Notes under the pieces: model-generated
The model's database searches: none
Seen by the model: only the letters and a program-made list of their open reading frames with translations
Told to the model about the DNA's origin: nothing
Origin: Seohaeicola saemankumensis
GTDB lineage: Bacteria > Pseudomonadota > Alphaproteobacteria > Rhodobacterales > Rhodobacteraceae
Assembly (NCBI RefSeq): GCF_021021435.1
Contig: NZ_JAINWI010000018.1
Coordinates: 1 to 64,000 of the forward strand
Direction: 5' to 3'
Length of the DNA: 64,000 nucleotides
Position numbers and translations under genes: made by a program
Shown: piece after piece, positions 16,730-24,895 of the stretch
Layout: each line of letters begins with the position of its first letter
Position numbering within the stretch: position 1 is the stretch's first letter

Positions 16730-17968
16730 TCAGCGACCCAGAATGGTGACGCAGGCTGCGGCTTCTTCGACGCCGTGCAGGCCTCCGCCGTTTTCGGCAA
16801 TCGCGTTTTGCGCGCCTTCAACCTGGCGCGCGCCTGCCTCGCCGCGTAATTGTGTGACCAACTCGAAAATCTGGCCAATACCGGTGGCCCCGACGGGGTG
16901 CCCCTTGGATTCCAGCCCGCCGGAAGGGTTCACGGGAATCCGTCCGCCGATTTTGGTGTCGCCGCGCAAGCTGGCCGGGCCGCCCTCGCCGAATTCGACA
17001 AATCCAAGGTTTTCGATTTGGATAACCTCACCGACAGCGGTGGCGTCATGCACTTCGGCGACTGACATATCTTCTGGGCCAAGCCCGGCCTGTTCATAGG
17101 CTTGAAGCGCGGCAAGGCGGGTCAGGTGATTTTCGTAATCTTCCGGCGGACGGTCGGTGCCGGAGCGCAGGATCGCGGCCTTGACTTTGATCGCGCGTGC
17201 GGGGTCTAGCCCAAGCCGTTTAAGCCCTTCGCGGGTGCATAGAACGGCCGCCGCTGCGCCATCGGAAATCGGCGCACACATCGGCAGGGTCAGCGGATAG
17301 GTGATAGGCGGCGCATGAAGAACCTGTTCGATCGTCATTGCGTCGCGATATTGTGCGAGCGGATTATGCGCTGAATGCGCGTGGTTCTTGGCGGAGACGG
17401 CGGCGAACTGTTCCTGCGTGGTGCCGAAGGTCTTCATGTGGAGCCGCGCGAAGCCTGCATAGACATCCATGAAAACGCTATATGGTTTGGTCGATTTCGA
17501 TCCTTCCGGTTCCGCGACCCCTGCGCCCAGATCAGCCAGACGCTGCGCGACTTCCTCGCCGTTGCTCACATCCCAGCCGCTGTCGAAGGCCGAAAACATC
17601 AGCGTGCGATCGTCGGAATACATCTTCTCGGCGCCCACGGCCAAGCAACAATCGCCATTGCCTGCCCTGAGGAAATCCACTGCCAGCTTGAACCCTGTCG
17701 AGGCGCTGGCGCAGGCGTTTTCGACATTGACCACTGGAATGCCCTGAATGCCCATCTCGCGCAACGCGATCTCGCCCCGGATCATGTGCTGGCCTTCCAT
17801 ATGGCCCTGCACGGCGTTCGAGAAGAACGCACCGTCGATACGATCAGCCGCGAGAGCAGCGTCCGAAAGTGCGGCTGCGACAGCGTCGCCCGTCATGTCC
17901 TTGATGGATTTGTCCCTGAATTTCCCGAATGGCGTCATCCCGACGCCCACAACATATATGTCCTGCAT
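16730..17968 (-). CDS. SCP-x-type thiolase
   Basis: The 412-aa protein has thiolase motifs: Cys86 in ENACASAS (nucleophile), EVHDATAVGE, NPSGGLESKGHPVGATG with the catalytic His, and a C-terminal ENGGGLHGVEEAAACVTIL. SCP-x thiolases cleave 3-ketoacyl-CoAs, often 2-methyl-branched ones, to propionyl- or acetyl-CoA. AGGAGG stands before ATG 17968. It lies between a crotonase and an ACAD in one operon. Unlike the 4261 protein, all catalytic residues are present. Confidence 0.88.
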   Translation of the reverse strand: MQDIYVVGVGMTPFGKFRDKSIKDMTGDAVAAALSDAALAADRIDGAFFSNAVQGHMEGQHMIRGEIALREMGIQGIPVVNVENACASASTGFKLAVDFLRAGNGDCCLAVGAEKMYSDDRTLMFSAFDSGWDVSNGEEVAQRLADLGAGVAEPEGSKSTKPYSVFMDVYAGFARLHMKTFGTTQEQFAAVSAKNHAHSAHNPLAQYRDAMTIEQVLHAPPITYPLTLPMCAPISDGAAAAVLCTREGLKRLGLDPARAIKVKAAILRSGTDRPPEDYENHLTRLAALQAYEQAGLGPEDMSVAEVHDATAVGEVIQIENLGFVEFGEGGPASLRGDTKIGGRIPVNPSGGLESKGHPVGATGIGQIFELVTQLRGEAGARQVEGAQNAIAENGGGLHGVEEAAACVTILGR

Positions 17969-17985
17969 CGTTTGTCCTCCTGATT

Positions 17986-18774
17986 TTAGTAACCGCGAAA
18001 CTGCGGTTTGCGTTTCTCACCGAATGCCGTCAGCCCTTCGCGCATGTCCCATGAGCGCATGTGCGCGCGCAGGTTCAGCATCTCTTCGGCAAGCGCGGCG
18101 GTTTCGTCGACATTCAGCGACCTGTTCGCGACCGCTTTCATTCGGCGCAGCACGGCGGGGCTCTTGTCAGCCAGCCGGTCGGTGAAGACCTGCACGGCCT
18201 CTCGTAACTGCGCATCTGGGACGACAGTGTTGACCAATCCCCAGTCCATCATGTCCCTGGCCGAAACATTATCGCCCGAGAACAACAGGTATTTCGCGCG
18301 GTTCAATCCGATCCGTTTTGGCAGGATTGCCGCACCCCCCGCGCCCGGAAAGACGCCGAAATTCGAGTGGGCATCACCCAACTTTGCGCTTTCGGCGGCA
18401 AAGACGAGATCACAGGCCATTACCATTTCCAGACCGCCCGCCATTGCCAGTCCGTTCACGGCAGCGATGACGGGTTTCGGGCCGTTGCGCATCAGCCCGA
18501 AGGCGTGTTCGACCAGATCGAGAAGATCCGGCTCACCGGGTTCATGTCTGGCACCCGCGACTTCCTTCAGATCTGCACCGGCGCAGAAGGCCCGGCCCGT
18601 GCCGGTCAAGACGATGGCGCGAACCGCATCGTCGGCAATTGCCGTTTCCAGAGCGGCAGTCATTTCGCGCAGCATCTGCGTTGACATGGCATTCATCTGG
18701 TCGGTCCGCTGGAAGGTGATCCATTCGGTTCTGGCCACACGTTCGACGGATAGGGTTTGGGGCGCTTCAGTCAT
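17986..18774 (-). CDS. Enoyl-CoA hydratase/isomerase family protein
   Basis: The 262-aa crotonase has the oxyanion-hole segment FCAGADLKEV and NGLAMAGGLEMVMACD with the first catalytic Glu. The second Glu site (QPE in hydratases) reads DAHSNFG, so it keeps one of two glutamates, as isomerases and some carnitinyl-CoA dehydratases do. A perfect AGGAGG precedes ATG 18774. It is the first gene of the leftward operon to 13233. That promoter region has no TCTAACA palindrome. Confidence 0.84.
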   Translation of the reverse strand: MTEAPQTLSVERVARTEWITFQRTDQMNAMSTQMLREMTAALETAIADDAVRAIVLTGTGRAFCAGADLKEVAGARHEPGEPDLLDLVEHAFGLMRNGPKPVIAAVNGLAMAGGLEMVMACDLVFAAESAKLGDAHSNFGVFPGAGGAAILPKRIGLNRAKYLLFSGDNVSARDMMDWGLVNTVVPDAQLREAVQVFTDRLADKSPAVLRRMKAVANRSLNVDETAALAEEMLNLRAHMRSWDMREGLTAFGEKRKPQFRGY

Positions 18775-18886
18775 GTTAACCTCCTGAAGAACATAGATAA
18801 TTATTTATTTTGACTTGCCTTTCGCGGCGGATTGCGCTGCTATGTTGCGGACCCGCACGCGGACGAAATGATAGTTGGAGAGTGAT
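18775..18886. promoter_or_regulatory. Divergent promoter region without the island operator
   Basis: This 112-bp spacer separates two divergent genes and is AT-rich at 18791-18815. A TTGACT at 18811-18816 resembles a -35, but no good -10 lies 16-18 bp downstream. No TCTAACANNTGTTAGA-like site is present, in contrast to eight other promoter regions in the window, so these two units may be controlled differently. Confidence 0.4.
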
Positions 18887-19990
18887 ATGAGCACTGCACC
18901 CCTGGCCGGCCTGAAAATCCTTAGCCTCGCCGAGCAATTCCCCGGTCCTTATGCGACAATGCTGTTGTCCGACATGGGGGCCGAGGTGATCATGATCGAA
19001 CGACCGGGTATCGGCGATCCGGCCCGGCAGTTTCCGCCGCTGTTCAGGGCGCTGAACCGTGGCAAGCGCAGCGTGGCGCTCGACCTGAAATCTGCCGATG
19101 GTCTTGCACAGTTTCGTACGCTTGCGCAAACTGCCGATGTCATTGTTGAAGGGTTTCGCCCCGGAAAGCTTGCGGCGCTCGGTGCCGGGTTCGAAGACAT
19201 CCGAAAGATAAATTCGAGCCTCGTTTATGTGTCGATTTCGGGCTATGGGCAGGACGGGCCATATCGGGACAGGGCAGGGCACGATCTGAGCTACGAAGGT
19301 GTTGGTGGTCTGCTGGCAGATCAGGCGGAGACGGGTCTCCCCGGACCGCTGCCCACCGTCCCTCTGGCGGATATTGGCGCGGCTTTGTTTGCGGCCATCG
19401 CGATCCTGTCGGCAGTTATCTCCAGCCAGCGCACAGGGCAGGGTCGTTACGTGGATGTCTCGATGTCGGACGCAGTCGTTTCCATGCTCACCGCCTTCCT
19501 CGTTCCGGCGGCCAATGGCACGCCGCTTGGCGAATTCATCGCCGAACCGGCCTATGGCGTGTTTACCTGCAAAGACGGCAAGTTGATGACGCTGTCCATT
19601 GCGCATGAGGACTGGTTCTGGAAACCGTTCTGCGAAGTGATCGGCAAGCCGGAGCGTGCCGGATTGAAAGGCCGCGACCGTGTGGCGCAAAAGGACACTC
19701 TGCGCGAAGAGATCGCGGCGGTGCTGGTCAGCAAGACACGCGCCGATTGGGGCGCTCTTTTCGACGAGGCCGGCGTGCCCTGGGGACCGCTCAATTCGTT
19801 GGTTGAAACGCTTGATGACCCGCATGTGCGCGCGCGTCAGTTGCTGCGAACCATGACCCAAGAAGGCGGAAAGACAGAAACTTTCTTGGTCCAGCCGCTG
19901 AAGTTTGACGATTTTGATTCCGAGATTTCGGGTCTGCCGCCGGAAATTGGCGCCGACAATGAAAGCATCTTTGCGGGGGGCTCCGATTGA
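18887..19990 (+). CDS. CaiB/BaiF family CoA-transferase or racemase
   Basis: The 367-aa protein has the family N-terminus (LKILSLAEQFPGPYATMLLSD, NRGKRSVALDLK) and GYGQDGPYRDRAGHDLSYEG. It combines racemase-like features (GHDLSY His, PLADIGAA Asp) with an Asp in DVSMSDAV at the transferase nucleophile position, so either activity is possible. ATG 18887 follows TTGGAGAG; the in-frame TTG at 18875 overlaps that ribosome site and is rejected. It is a single rightward gene converging on the SDR at 20013. Confidence 0.82.
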   Translation: MSTAPLAGLKILSLAEQFPGPYATMLLSDMGAEVIMIERPGIGDPARQFPPLFRALNRGKRSVALDLKSADGLAQFRTLAQTADVIVEGFRPGKLAALGAGFEDIRKINSSLVYVSISGYGQDGPYRDRAGHDLSYEGVGGLLADQAETGLPGPLPTVPLADIGAALFAAIAILSAVISSQRTGQGRYVDVSMSDAVVSMLTAFLVPAANGTPLGEFIAEPAYGVFTCKDGKLMTLSIAHEDWFWKPFCEVIGKPERAGLKGRDRVAQKDTLREEIAAVLVSKTRADWGALFDEAGVPWGPLNSLVETLDDPHVRARQLLRTMTQEGGKTETFLVQPLKFDDFDSEISGLPPEIGADNESIFAGGSD

Positions 19991-20012
19991 CGGTTGCCCT
20001 CTGCATTTGGCT

Positions 20013-20801
20013 TTAGCAGGCAAAGGAATACCCGCCATTCACAGGATAGGTCTGGCCGGTGATCCAACTGGCCGCATCCGAGCACAGAAACAGGATCATC
20101 CCGGCAGGGTCCTCCGGCTCGCCCAGACGACGGATCACATATTGCGAAAGCGCCCGTTTTTCGGCTTCAGCGTCGGGGATTAGATCGGCGACTGCCGGGG
20201 TTCTTGTGCCGCCCAAGGCGACGCAATTCGCGGTGATTCCAAAGCGGCCACCGGCCTTTGCAATGGCGCGCATGAATCCCGCCGCCCCGGCCTTGGCACC
20301 GGAGTAAACGGCCAGATGCGGCTCTCCCACGCGGCCCGCGTCAGAGATGACCGTGACGATGCGTCCATATCTGCCCTTGACCATTAGCGGCATCGCATGG
20401 CGGGTACAGTTTAGAACGCCATCGAAATTGGTGGCCATCCAACGGCGCCATTCCGAAGGGTCCGATTCCCAGAAGGGTACCAAATCGTCAAGCCGCGAAG
20501 TCGGCCCCGCGTTCCCGGCGTTGTTGACTAGAATATCGACGCTGCCGAAGGTTTCATGTGCCTTGGCAAAGGCCGTGTCGACCGCTTCGAAATCGGACAC
20601 GTCAAAAGCGAGCGGCAGCGCCTTTGCACCTGCCGCTTCTACTTCAGCGGCAACACTTTCGGCGCGCTCTGCGTGAAAATCGTTGACCACAACAGCGCCC
20701 GCACCGTGTTGGGCCAGATACAGTGCGACTTGACGGCCCACGCCTTGTCCGGCCCCGGATACAAATGCGGTCCGGCCCTTGATGTCGAGCAGTTCACTCA
20801 T
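20013..20801 (-). CDS. Short-chain dehydrogenase/reductase
   Basis: The 262-aa classical SDR has SGAGQGVGR (cofactor loop), NNAGNAGP, Ser in VISDAGRV and the catalytic YSGAK. A C-terminal ITGQTYPVNGGYSFAC closes the fold. It oxidises a hydroxyl, probably of a hydroxyacyl-CoA, with NAD(P). It is the last gene of the Liv operon, 12 nt after livF, with AAAGGAAAG before ATG 20801. Confidence 0.85.
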   Translation of the reverse strand: MSELLDIKGRTAFVSGAGQGVGRQVALYLAQHGAGAVVVNDFHAERAESVAAEVEAAGAKALPLAFDVSDFEAVDTAFAKAHETFGSVDILVNNAGNAGPTSRLDDLVPFWESDPSEWRRWMATNFDGVLNCTRHAMPLMVKGRYGRIVTVISDAGRVGEPHLAVYSGAKAGAAGFMRAIAKAGGRFGITANCVALGGTRTPAVADLIPDAEAEKRALSQYVIRRLGEPEDPAGMILFLCSDAASWITGQTYPVNGGYSFAC

Positions 20802-20813
20802 GATCTTTCCTTT

Positions 20814-21605
20814 TTATCCCAGCCACCTCTTGCGGCGTCGATAGTGTTTGATCTCGCGATAGCTCTTGCGTTCACCAGAGGCGGTGACGCCGAGATAGAA
20901 TTCCTTGATGTCTTCGTTGTCGGCGAGCTTGTCCGCCGGACCGTCCATCACGATCCGCCCGTTCTCCATCACATAGGCATAGTCCGCGATCGACAGTGCC
21001 GCGGCGCTGTTTTGTTCGACCAGGAAGAAGGTCGTTCCTTCCGATTTTAGTTGCTTGAGCACCTCGTAGACATCCCGGATCATCATCGGAGCGAGCCCCA
21101 GAGACGGTTCGTCGATAGCAATGATTTTTGGTTTCGCCATCATGGCCCGGCCGATCAGCAGCAGTTGCTGTTCACCACCGGACATAAAGCCGGCGGTGCG
21201 GCTACGCAGAGCGGTCAAGCGTGGCATCAGGGTATAGACGTGATCCAGACGGCGTTTTAACTCGGCTGAGTTGGGCACCATGTGCCCACCAACGATCAGG
21301 TTCTGCTCGCAGGTGAGGTGTCGCAACACGCGTCGGCCTTCCATCACGTGTATCAGGCCGTTCTTGACGACGTTCGACGTTTCCATGTTCTGGATCGCGG
21401 TGCCGTTCAGAATGATTGAACCTGCCGAAACCGTCCCGTCTTCAGATTTCAGGGTTCCGGAAATGGCTTTGAGTGTGGTGCTTTTTCCCGCGCCGTTGCC
21501 GCCAAGCAGTGCAACACATTGACCTTCTTGGACCGACATCGACACGCCCTTGAGCGCCAGGATGACGTCGGAATAGGTCACTTCTACGTTGTTGAGTTCC
21601 AGCAT
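20814..21605 (-). CDS. livF: Liv-type ABC transporter ATP-binding protein LivF
   Basis: The 263-aa ATPase has Walker A GGNGAGKST at 35-43, the FMSGGEQQLL signature, Walker B IIAIDEPS and a downstream LVEQNS. Start, length and order match LivF of the hydrophobic amino-acid transporter family. With LivG, LivH, LivM and the binding protein it forms one importer. Given the catabolic setting the cargo is probably a hydrophobic carboxylic acid rather than an amino acid. A stem-loop separates it from the binding-protein gene. Confidence 0.9.
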   Translation of the reverse strand: MLELNNVEVTYSDVILALKGVSMSVQEGQCVALLGGNGAGKSTTLKAISGTLKSEDGTVSAGSIILNGTAIQNMETSNVVKNGLIHVMEGRRVLRHLTCEQNLIVGGHMVPNSAELKRRLDHVYTLMPRLTALRSRTAGFMSGGEQQLLLIGRAMMAKPKIIAIDEPSLGLAPMMIRDVYEVLKQLKSEGTTFFLVEQNSAAALSIADYAYVMENGRIVMDGPADKLADNEDIKEFYLGVTASGERKSYREIKHYRRRKRWLG

Positions 21606-21634
21606 ATTTTTGCGCTCGAAGCTAAGGATTAGGA

Positions 21635-21658
21635 CGGGTGCCGCTAGCGCGGCACCCG
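21635..21658 (-). other. 10-bp stem-loop between binding-protein and livF genes
   Basis: CGGGTGCCGC (21635-21644) and GCGGCACCCG (21649-21658) form a perfect stem with a TAGC loop in the 60-nt gap. There is no T-run. Such elements behind binding-protein genes are known to stabilise the upstream mRNA and lower downstream expression, giving excess binding protein. That role is inferred here. Confidence 0.6.
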
Positions 21659-21665
21659 GTTGCGT

Positions 21666-22904
21666 TCACCACTTCTGAAGGTCGGGAACATCGACACCGG
21701 TGGCATCGATTGCGATCTTGCCGTCCTTCACGGTGCCGACATTCACTTTGAGACCCTGCAGAGGGAAGGGCGCGTCGGGGGTGAAGGTCAAGGTCGGCAG
21801 AAACCCATGTGTTTCCTCGGTTGTGATCGGCTGCGCAAAGAGCGCCTCGCGCACCTTCTCACCGGTCACACCATCGGCGCCATTTTCCTCGATCGCGTGC
21901 TGGATCACGGCCACTGTGTACAGACCCTGGGAAATGCCCATCGCGGTGACGACGTTCCACGGCGCCTCAAGGCCATAATCCGCAACCAGTGTTTCATAGA
22001 ATTGCCGCGCAGGAGTGTCCTCGTCGGCGGCAACTGCCATGCCGTAGGCTTCGTAGTCACCTTCGAGTTGCTCGAGTCCCCCAAGCGCAGCGCCGGAGGC
22101 GGGCAACCCGTTATGCGAGCTCATCATGATTGGGATATTGGCTCCGTTTGCTTGCAACCCCCGTTTTGCGGCAACCACAATAGAGGTGTTTGTCTGGATG
22201 ACGAGAGCTTCGGCCCCGGCCCGAACCACGCGGCGCATCTGTGCTGTCAGGTCGGTCGGTTGGACTTCAGTATAGATGACTTCAACCAAGTCGATTTCCT
22301 GCGGATGCTCTTCGGCATAGAGTTCGAGGCCCTTAGCCATATCGACATAGGCTGGCGATGCTTCGGAGGCCAGAATCGCAACTTTGAGCGGTTCGTCTCC
22401 GCCCCGCTTTTCGCGCATCCAATTTAGAAAACCTGCGCTCTCGTGCGAATAAGTCGGACGCGGGTTGAAGATCCAGGCATCGGACTGCCAAGCATATCCG
22501 TATGCGGCTGTCGCCATGAACATCGGAATCTTATCTTCTGGCAGGCGTTCAGACAGGGCGGCAACATCCGGCCCACCGAGGCCGACAACCGCAATCGGAT
22601 CCAGCTCAGATTTGATCCCCGGCCACAGGCTTGCGACCTGTGCAGCGTCATAGCGGGTTTCGTAGTTTTTGTAATTCAGAGTGACGCCGAGTTCCTGGCC
22701 GCTGGTTTCGTTCCACCAGTCGAACACGGTTTCCCGGCTTGCCGCCAGAATCGGCATGATATCGGCATACGGTCCCGAAAAGTCCGATAGCAGAGCCAAA
22801 TTGTATGTCGTTTCCGCATATGCCTTGATTGGCATGGCTGCCGTGACTGTTATGGCACCTGCCGCAAGTAGGCCGCGGAGCCCAAGTCTTGTCTTGTCCG
22901 TCAT
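21666..22904 (-). CDS. ABC transporter substrate-binding protein (Leu/Ile/Val-binding family)
   Basis: The 412-aa protein has a signal peptide of about 30 residues, probably cleaved after KAYA, then a type I periplasmic binding fold (YNLALLSDFSGPYADIMP near the N-terminus). It would bind the island's substrate in the periplasm. I chose ATG 22904 (MTDKTRLGLRG) because GGGAGGAA precedes it and the signal peptide begins there; the frame extends to 22943 without support. It sits between livM and livF. Confidence 0.88.
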   Translation of the reverse strand: MTDKTRLGLRGLLAAGAITVTAAMPIKAYAETTYNLALLSDFSGPYADIMPILAASRETVFDWWNETSGQELGVTLNYKNYETRYDAAQVASLWPGIKSELDPIAVVGLGGPDVAALSERLPEDKIPMFMATAAYGYAWQSDAWIFNPRPTYSHESAGFLNWMREKRGGDEPLKVAILASEASPAYVDMAKGLELYAEEHPQEIDLVEVIYTEVQPTDLTAQMRRVVRAGAEALVIQTNTSIVVAAKRGLQANGANIPIMMSSHNGLPASGAALGGLEQLEGDYEAYGMAVAADEDTPARQFYETLVADYGLEAPWNVVTAMGISQGLYTVAVIQHAIEENGADGVTGEKVREALFAQPITTEETHGFLPTLTFTPDAPFPLQGLKVNVGTVKDGKIAIDATGVDVPDLQKW

Positions 22905-22939
22905 TGTTATTCCTCCCAGGTTTAAAGCCGCGCTATTGG

Positions 22940-23992
22940 TCAATAGGGAAACGGCCAGATACGGTAAGATGATTTCAGGATATTCCAGCGGTGCATCAGT
23001 CCCTTGGGTTCAAGAATCATGAACAAAGCGATTACGCCGCCGAGAATGACATTCATGCCTGCGAACACTATGTCGCCGCCCAGAAAGGATACCGATTCGG
23101 CGATGTTGGGGCCGACGGTCGCTATGATTTCCTGGATGATACGGATGACGAAGACACCGATCAAAGCTCCTACGATCGACCCCATTCCGCCCACGATGAT
23201 CATTGCGACGAAGAAGATCGAGTGAAAGAGGGTGAATTGATCCACGCCGACAAAGCGGATCATATAGGCCCAAAGTGCGCCCCCCACACCGGCATAGAAC
23301 GCGCCGATCAGAAAGGCATTCGCCTTGGTGGCTGCAACGTTGATGCCCATAATGCCGGCTGCTACGTCATCGTCCCTGACGGCCACGAACGCCCGGCCAA
23401 AGCGTGATCGCACAATTCCGAAGGCACCGGCGACCATGATCGAGGCAACCACGAAATTCATGTAGAATTGCGCTGTTTCACCGACAAAACGCACTCCGAA
23501 AAGTTCCGCAGGTGGAACCGTGATGCCGTTTGACCCACCCATCCAGGTCGATGGGAGGTTCAGGATCGCAAAGTGAAAGATGAACTGGGCCGCGATTGTT
23601 GTCAGAGCCAGATAGAACCCTTTGATCCGCGCCGCCGTCAGTCCGAAGAGAAAGCCGAACGCCGCAGCCGAGAACCCTGCCAAGGGAATCGTAAGAAGGA
23701 ACGTCAGGCCGGTCTTCGAGGCTAGTATCGAGGCGGTATATGCACCGACGCCCATGAATGCCGCCTGGCCGAGATTGATCTGGCCAGCATAACCGGTGCA
23801 AATCTGAAGCCCGACGGCAATGACGGCGCTGATCAACATCATGTTCAGCACGGCGATAATGCGCCCGCTGAACAGATAGGGTGCCAACAGCATGAGAACG
23901 GCGAACAAGGCAAGGGCCAGAAGTTGCCAGCGGGTGCGGACAACGCGTCTGTCGGCGCGATAGCTTGTCGGGAAAATGCCGGACGGATCCAT
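22940..23992 (-). CDS. livM: Liv-type ABC transporter permease LivM
   Basis: The 350-aa inner-membrane protein has about nine hydrophobic segments and the LivM motif GYAGQINLGQAAFMGVGAYT. It forms the translocation channel with LivH. Only 3 nt separate it from livH, so translation is likely coupled; no strong ribosome site is seen at ATG 23992. The C-terminus ends after LEPKGL. Confidence 0.9.
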   Translation of the reverse strand: MDPSGIFPTSYRADRRVVRTRWQLLALALFAVLMLLAPYLFSGRIIAVLNMMLISAVIAVGLQICTGYAGQINLGQAAFMGVGAYTASILASKTGLTFLLTIPLAGFSAAAFGFLFGLTAARIKGFYLALTTIAAQFIFHFAILNLPSTWMGGSNGITVPPAELFGVRFVGETAQFYMNFVVASIMVAGAFGIVRSRFGRAFVAVRDDDVAAGIMGINVAATKANAFLIGAFYAGVGGALWAYMIRFVGVDQFTLFHSIFFVAMIIVGGMGSIVGALIGVFVIRIIQEIIATVGPNIAESVSFLGGDIVFAGMNVILGGVIALFMILEPKGLMHRWNILKSSYRIWPFPY

Positions 23993-23995
23993 GGT

Positions 23996-24880
23996 TTACA
24001 CCCGCTCGATTGTGCGCCAGCCGAACAAGCCAGTGGGCCGGATCAGCAGAATGGCGAGCATGATGATGTAAGGCACGACACTGCCCATAGAGCCGCCGAT
24101 CAGCGGATCAAGGTAGTTGGTAGTCAGGCTTTGGGCGATGCCGATGATCACCCCAGCAAGGATCAGCCCGCCGATAGACTCCAAACCGGCAAACAATGCC
24201 ACCGGCAGCGCGGCAAACCCGATATCCGAGGCAAGGAAGGTCAGCGACTTGCCGCTGAGAAAGATCATCGCGCCGATCGTGGACAGGATCGCCCCCACAA
24301 TCCAGGCAAAGGCGATCGACTCTTTCACTGAAATCCCCATCGAGGATGCGACAAGATGATCCTCCGCCACCGCAGTCATTCGCAAGCCGGACCGGGTTCG
24401 ATTGAAGAACCACGACAGGCCCACGGCAGCGATAATGGTAATGATGCCGCCAATCAGAAGATTCATCGGGATCAACATGTCGCCCAGGAACAGGGGTTTC
24501 AGCGGAAAGATGATCGGAAAAGGGCGAACGGCAGGGCCGAACAGCAACAGCACAAGCCCTCGCAACAGGATCAGCAGGCCGACCGTGACCATGACCATTG
24601 AAAACACAGATTCACCGATTAGCTTTGTCAGGAAAATCCGCTCGATTGCATACCCTACAAGACCTGCCAGAACCAAAGACAGCGGTATCGACAGCCACAG
24701 GCTGAGCCCCATTTGCATGGTCGTGAACCAGACGATGAACCCGCCGATGATGACAAGCTCGCCTTGCGCGAAATTGAATACCTTGCTGGCTCGGTAGATC
24801 ACGACGAACCCCATGGCCACCAATGCGTAGAGCAGGCCGATCAAAGCCCCGGTTATGATATCATTGATGAGATAAATCAT
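23996..24880 (-). CDS. livH: Liv-type ABC transporter permease LivH
   Basis: The 294-aa membrane protein has the LivH N-terminus (LLYALVAMGFVVIYRASKVFNFAQGEL) and about eight hydrophobic segments. It pairs with LivM. The start is ambiguous: GTG 24886 lies 4 nt from the GGGAG, ATG 24880 10 nt from it; I list the ATG. The synthetase gene ends 15 nt upstream. Confidence 0.9.
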   Translation of the reverse strand: MIYLINDIITGALIGLLYALVAMGFVVIYRASKVFNFAQGELVIIGGFIVWFTTMQMGLSLWLSIPLSLVLAGLVGYAIERIFLTKLIGESVFSMVMVTVGLLILLRGLVLLLFGPAVRPFPIIFPLKPLFLGDMLIPMNLLIGGIITIIAAVGLSWFFNRTRSGLRMTAVAEDHLVASSMGISVKESIAFAWIVGAILSTIGAMIFLSGKSLTFLASDIGFAALPVALFAGLESIGGLILAGVIIGIAQSLTTNYLDPLIGGSMGSVVPYIIMLAILLIRPTGLFGWRTIERV

Positions 24881-24895
24881 TGTCACCGAACTCCC

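Noticed and set aside
18811-18846. TTGACT as a -35 for the CaiB gene
   Set aside because: The only TATGTT-like -10 is 24 bp away, too far for a sigma-70 promoter.
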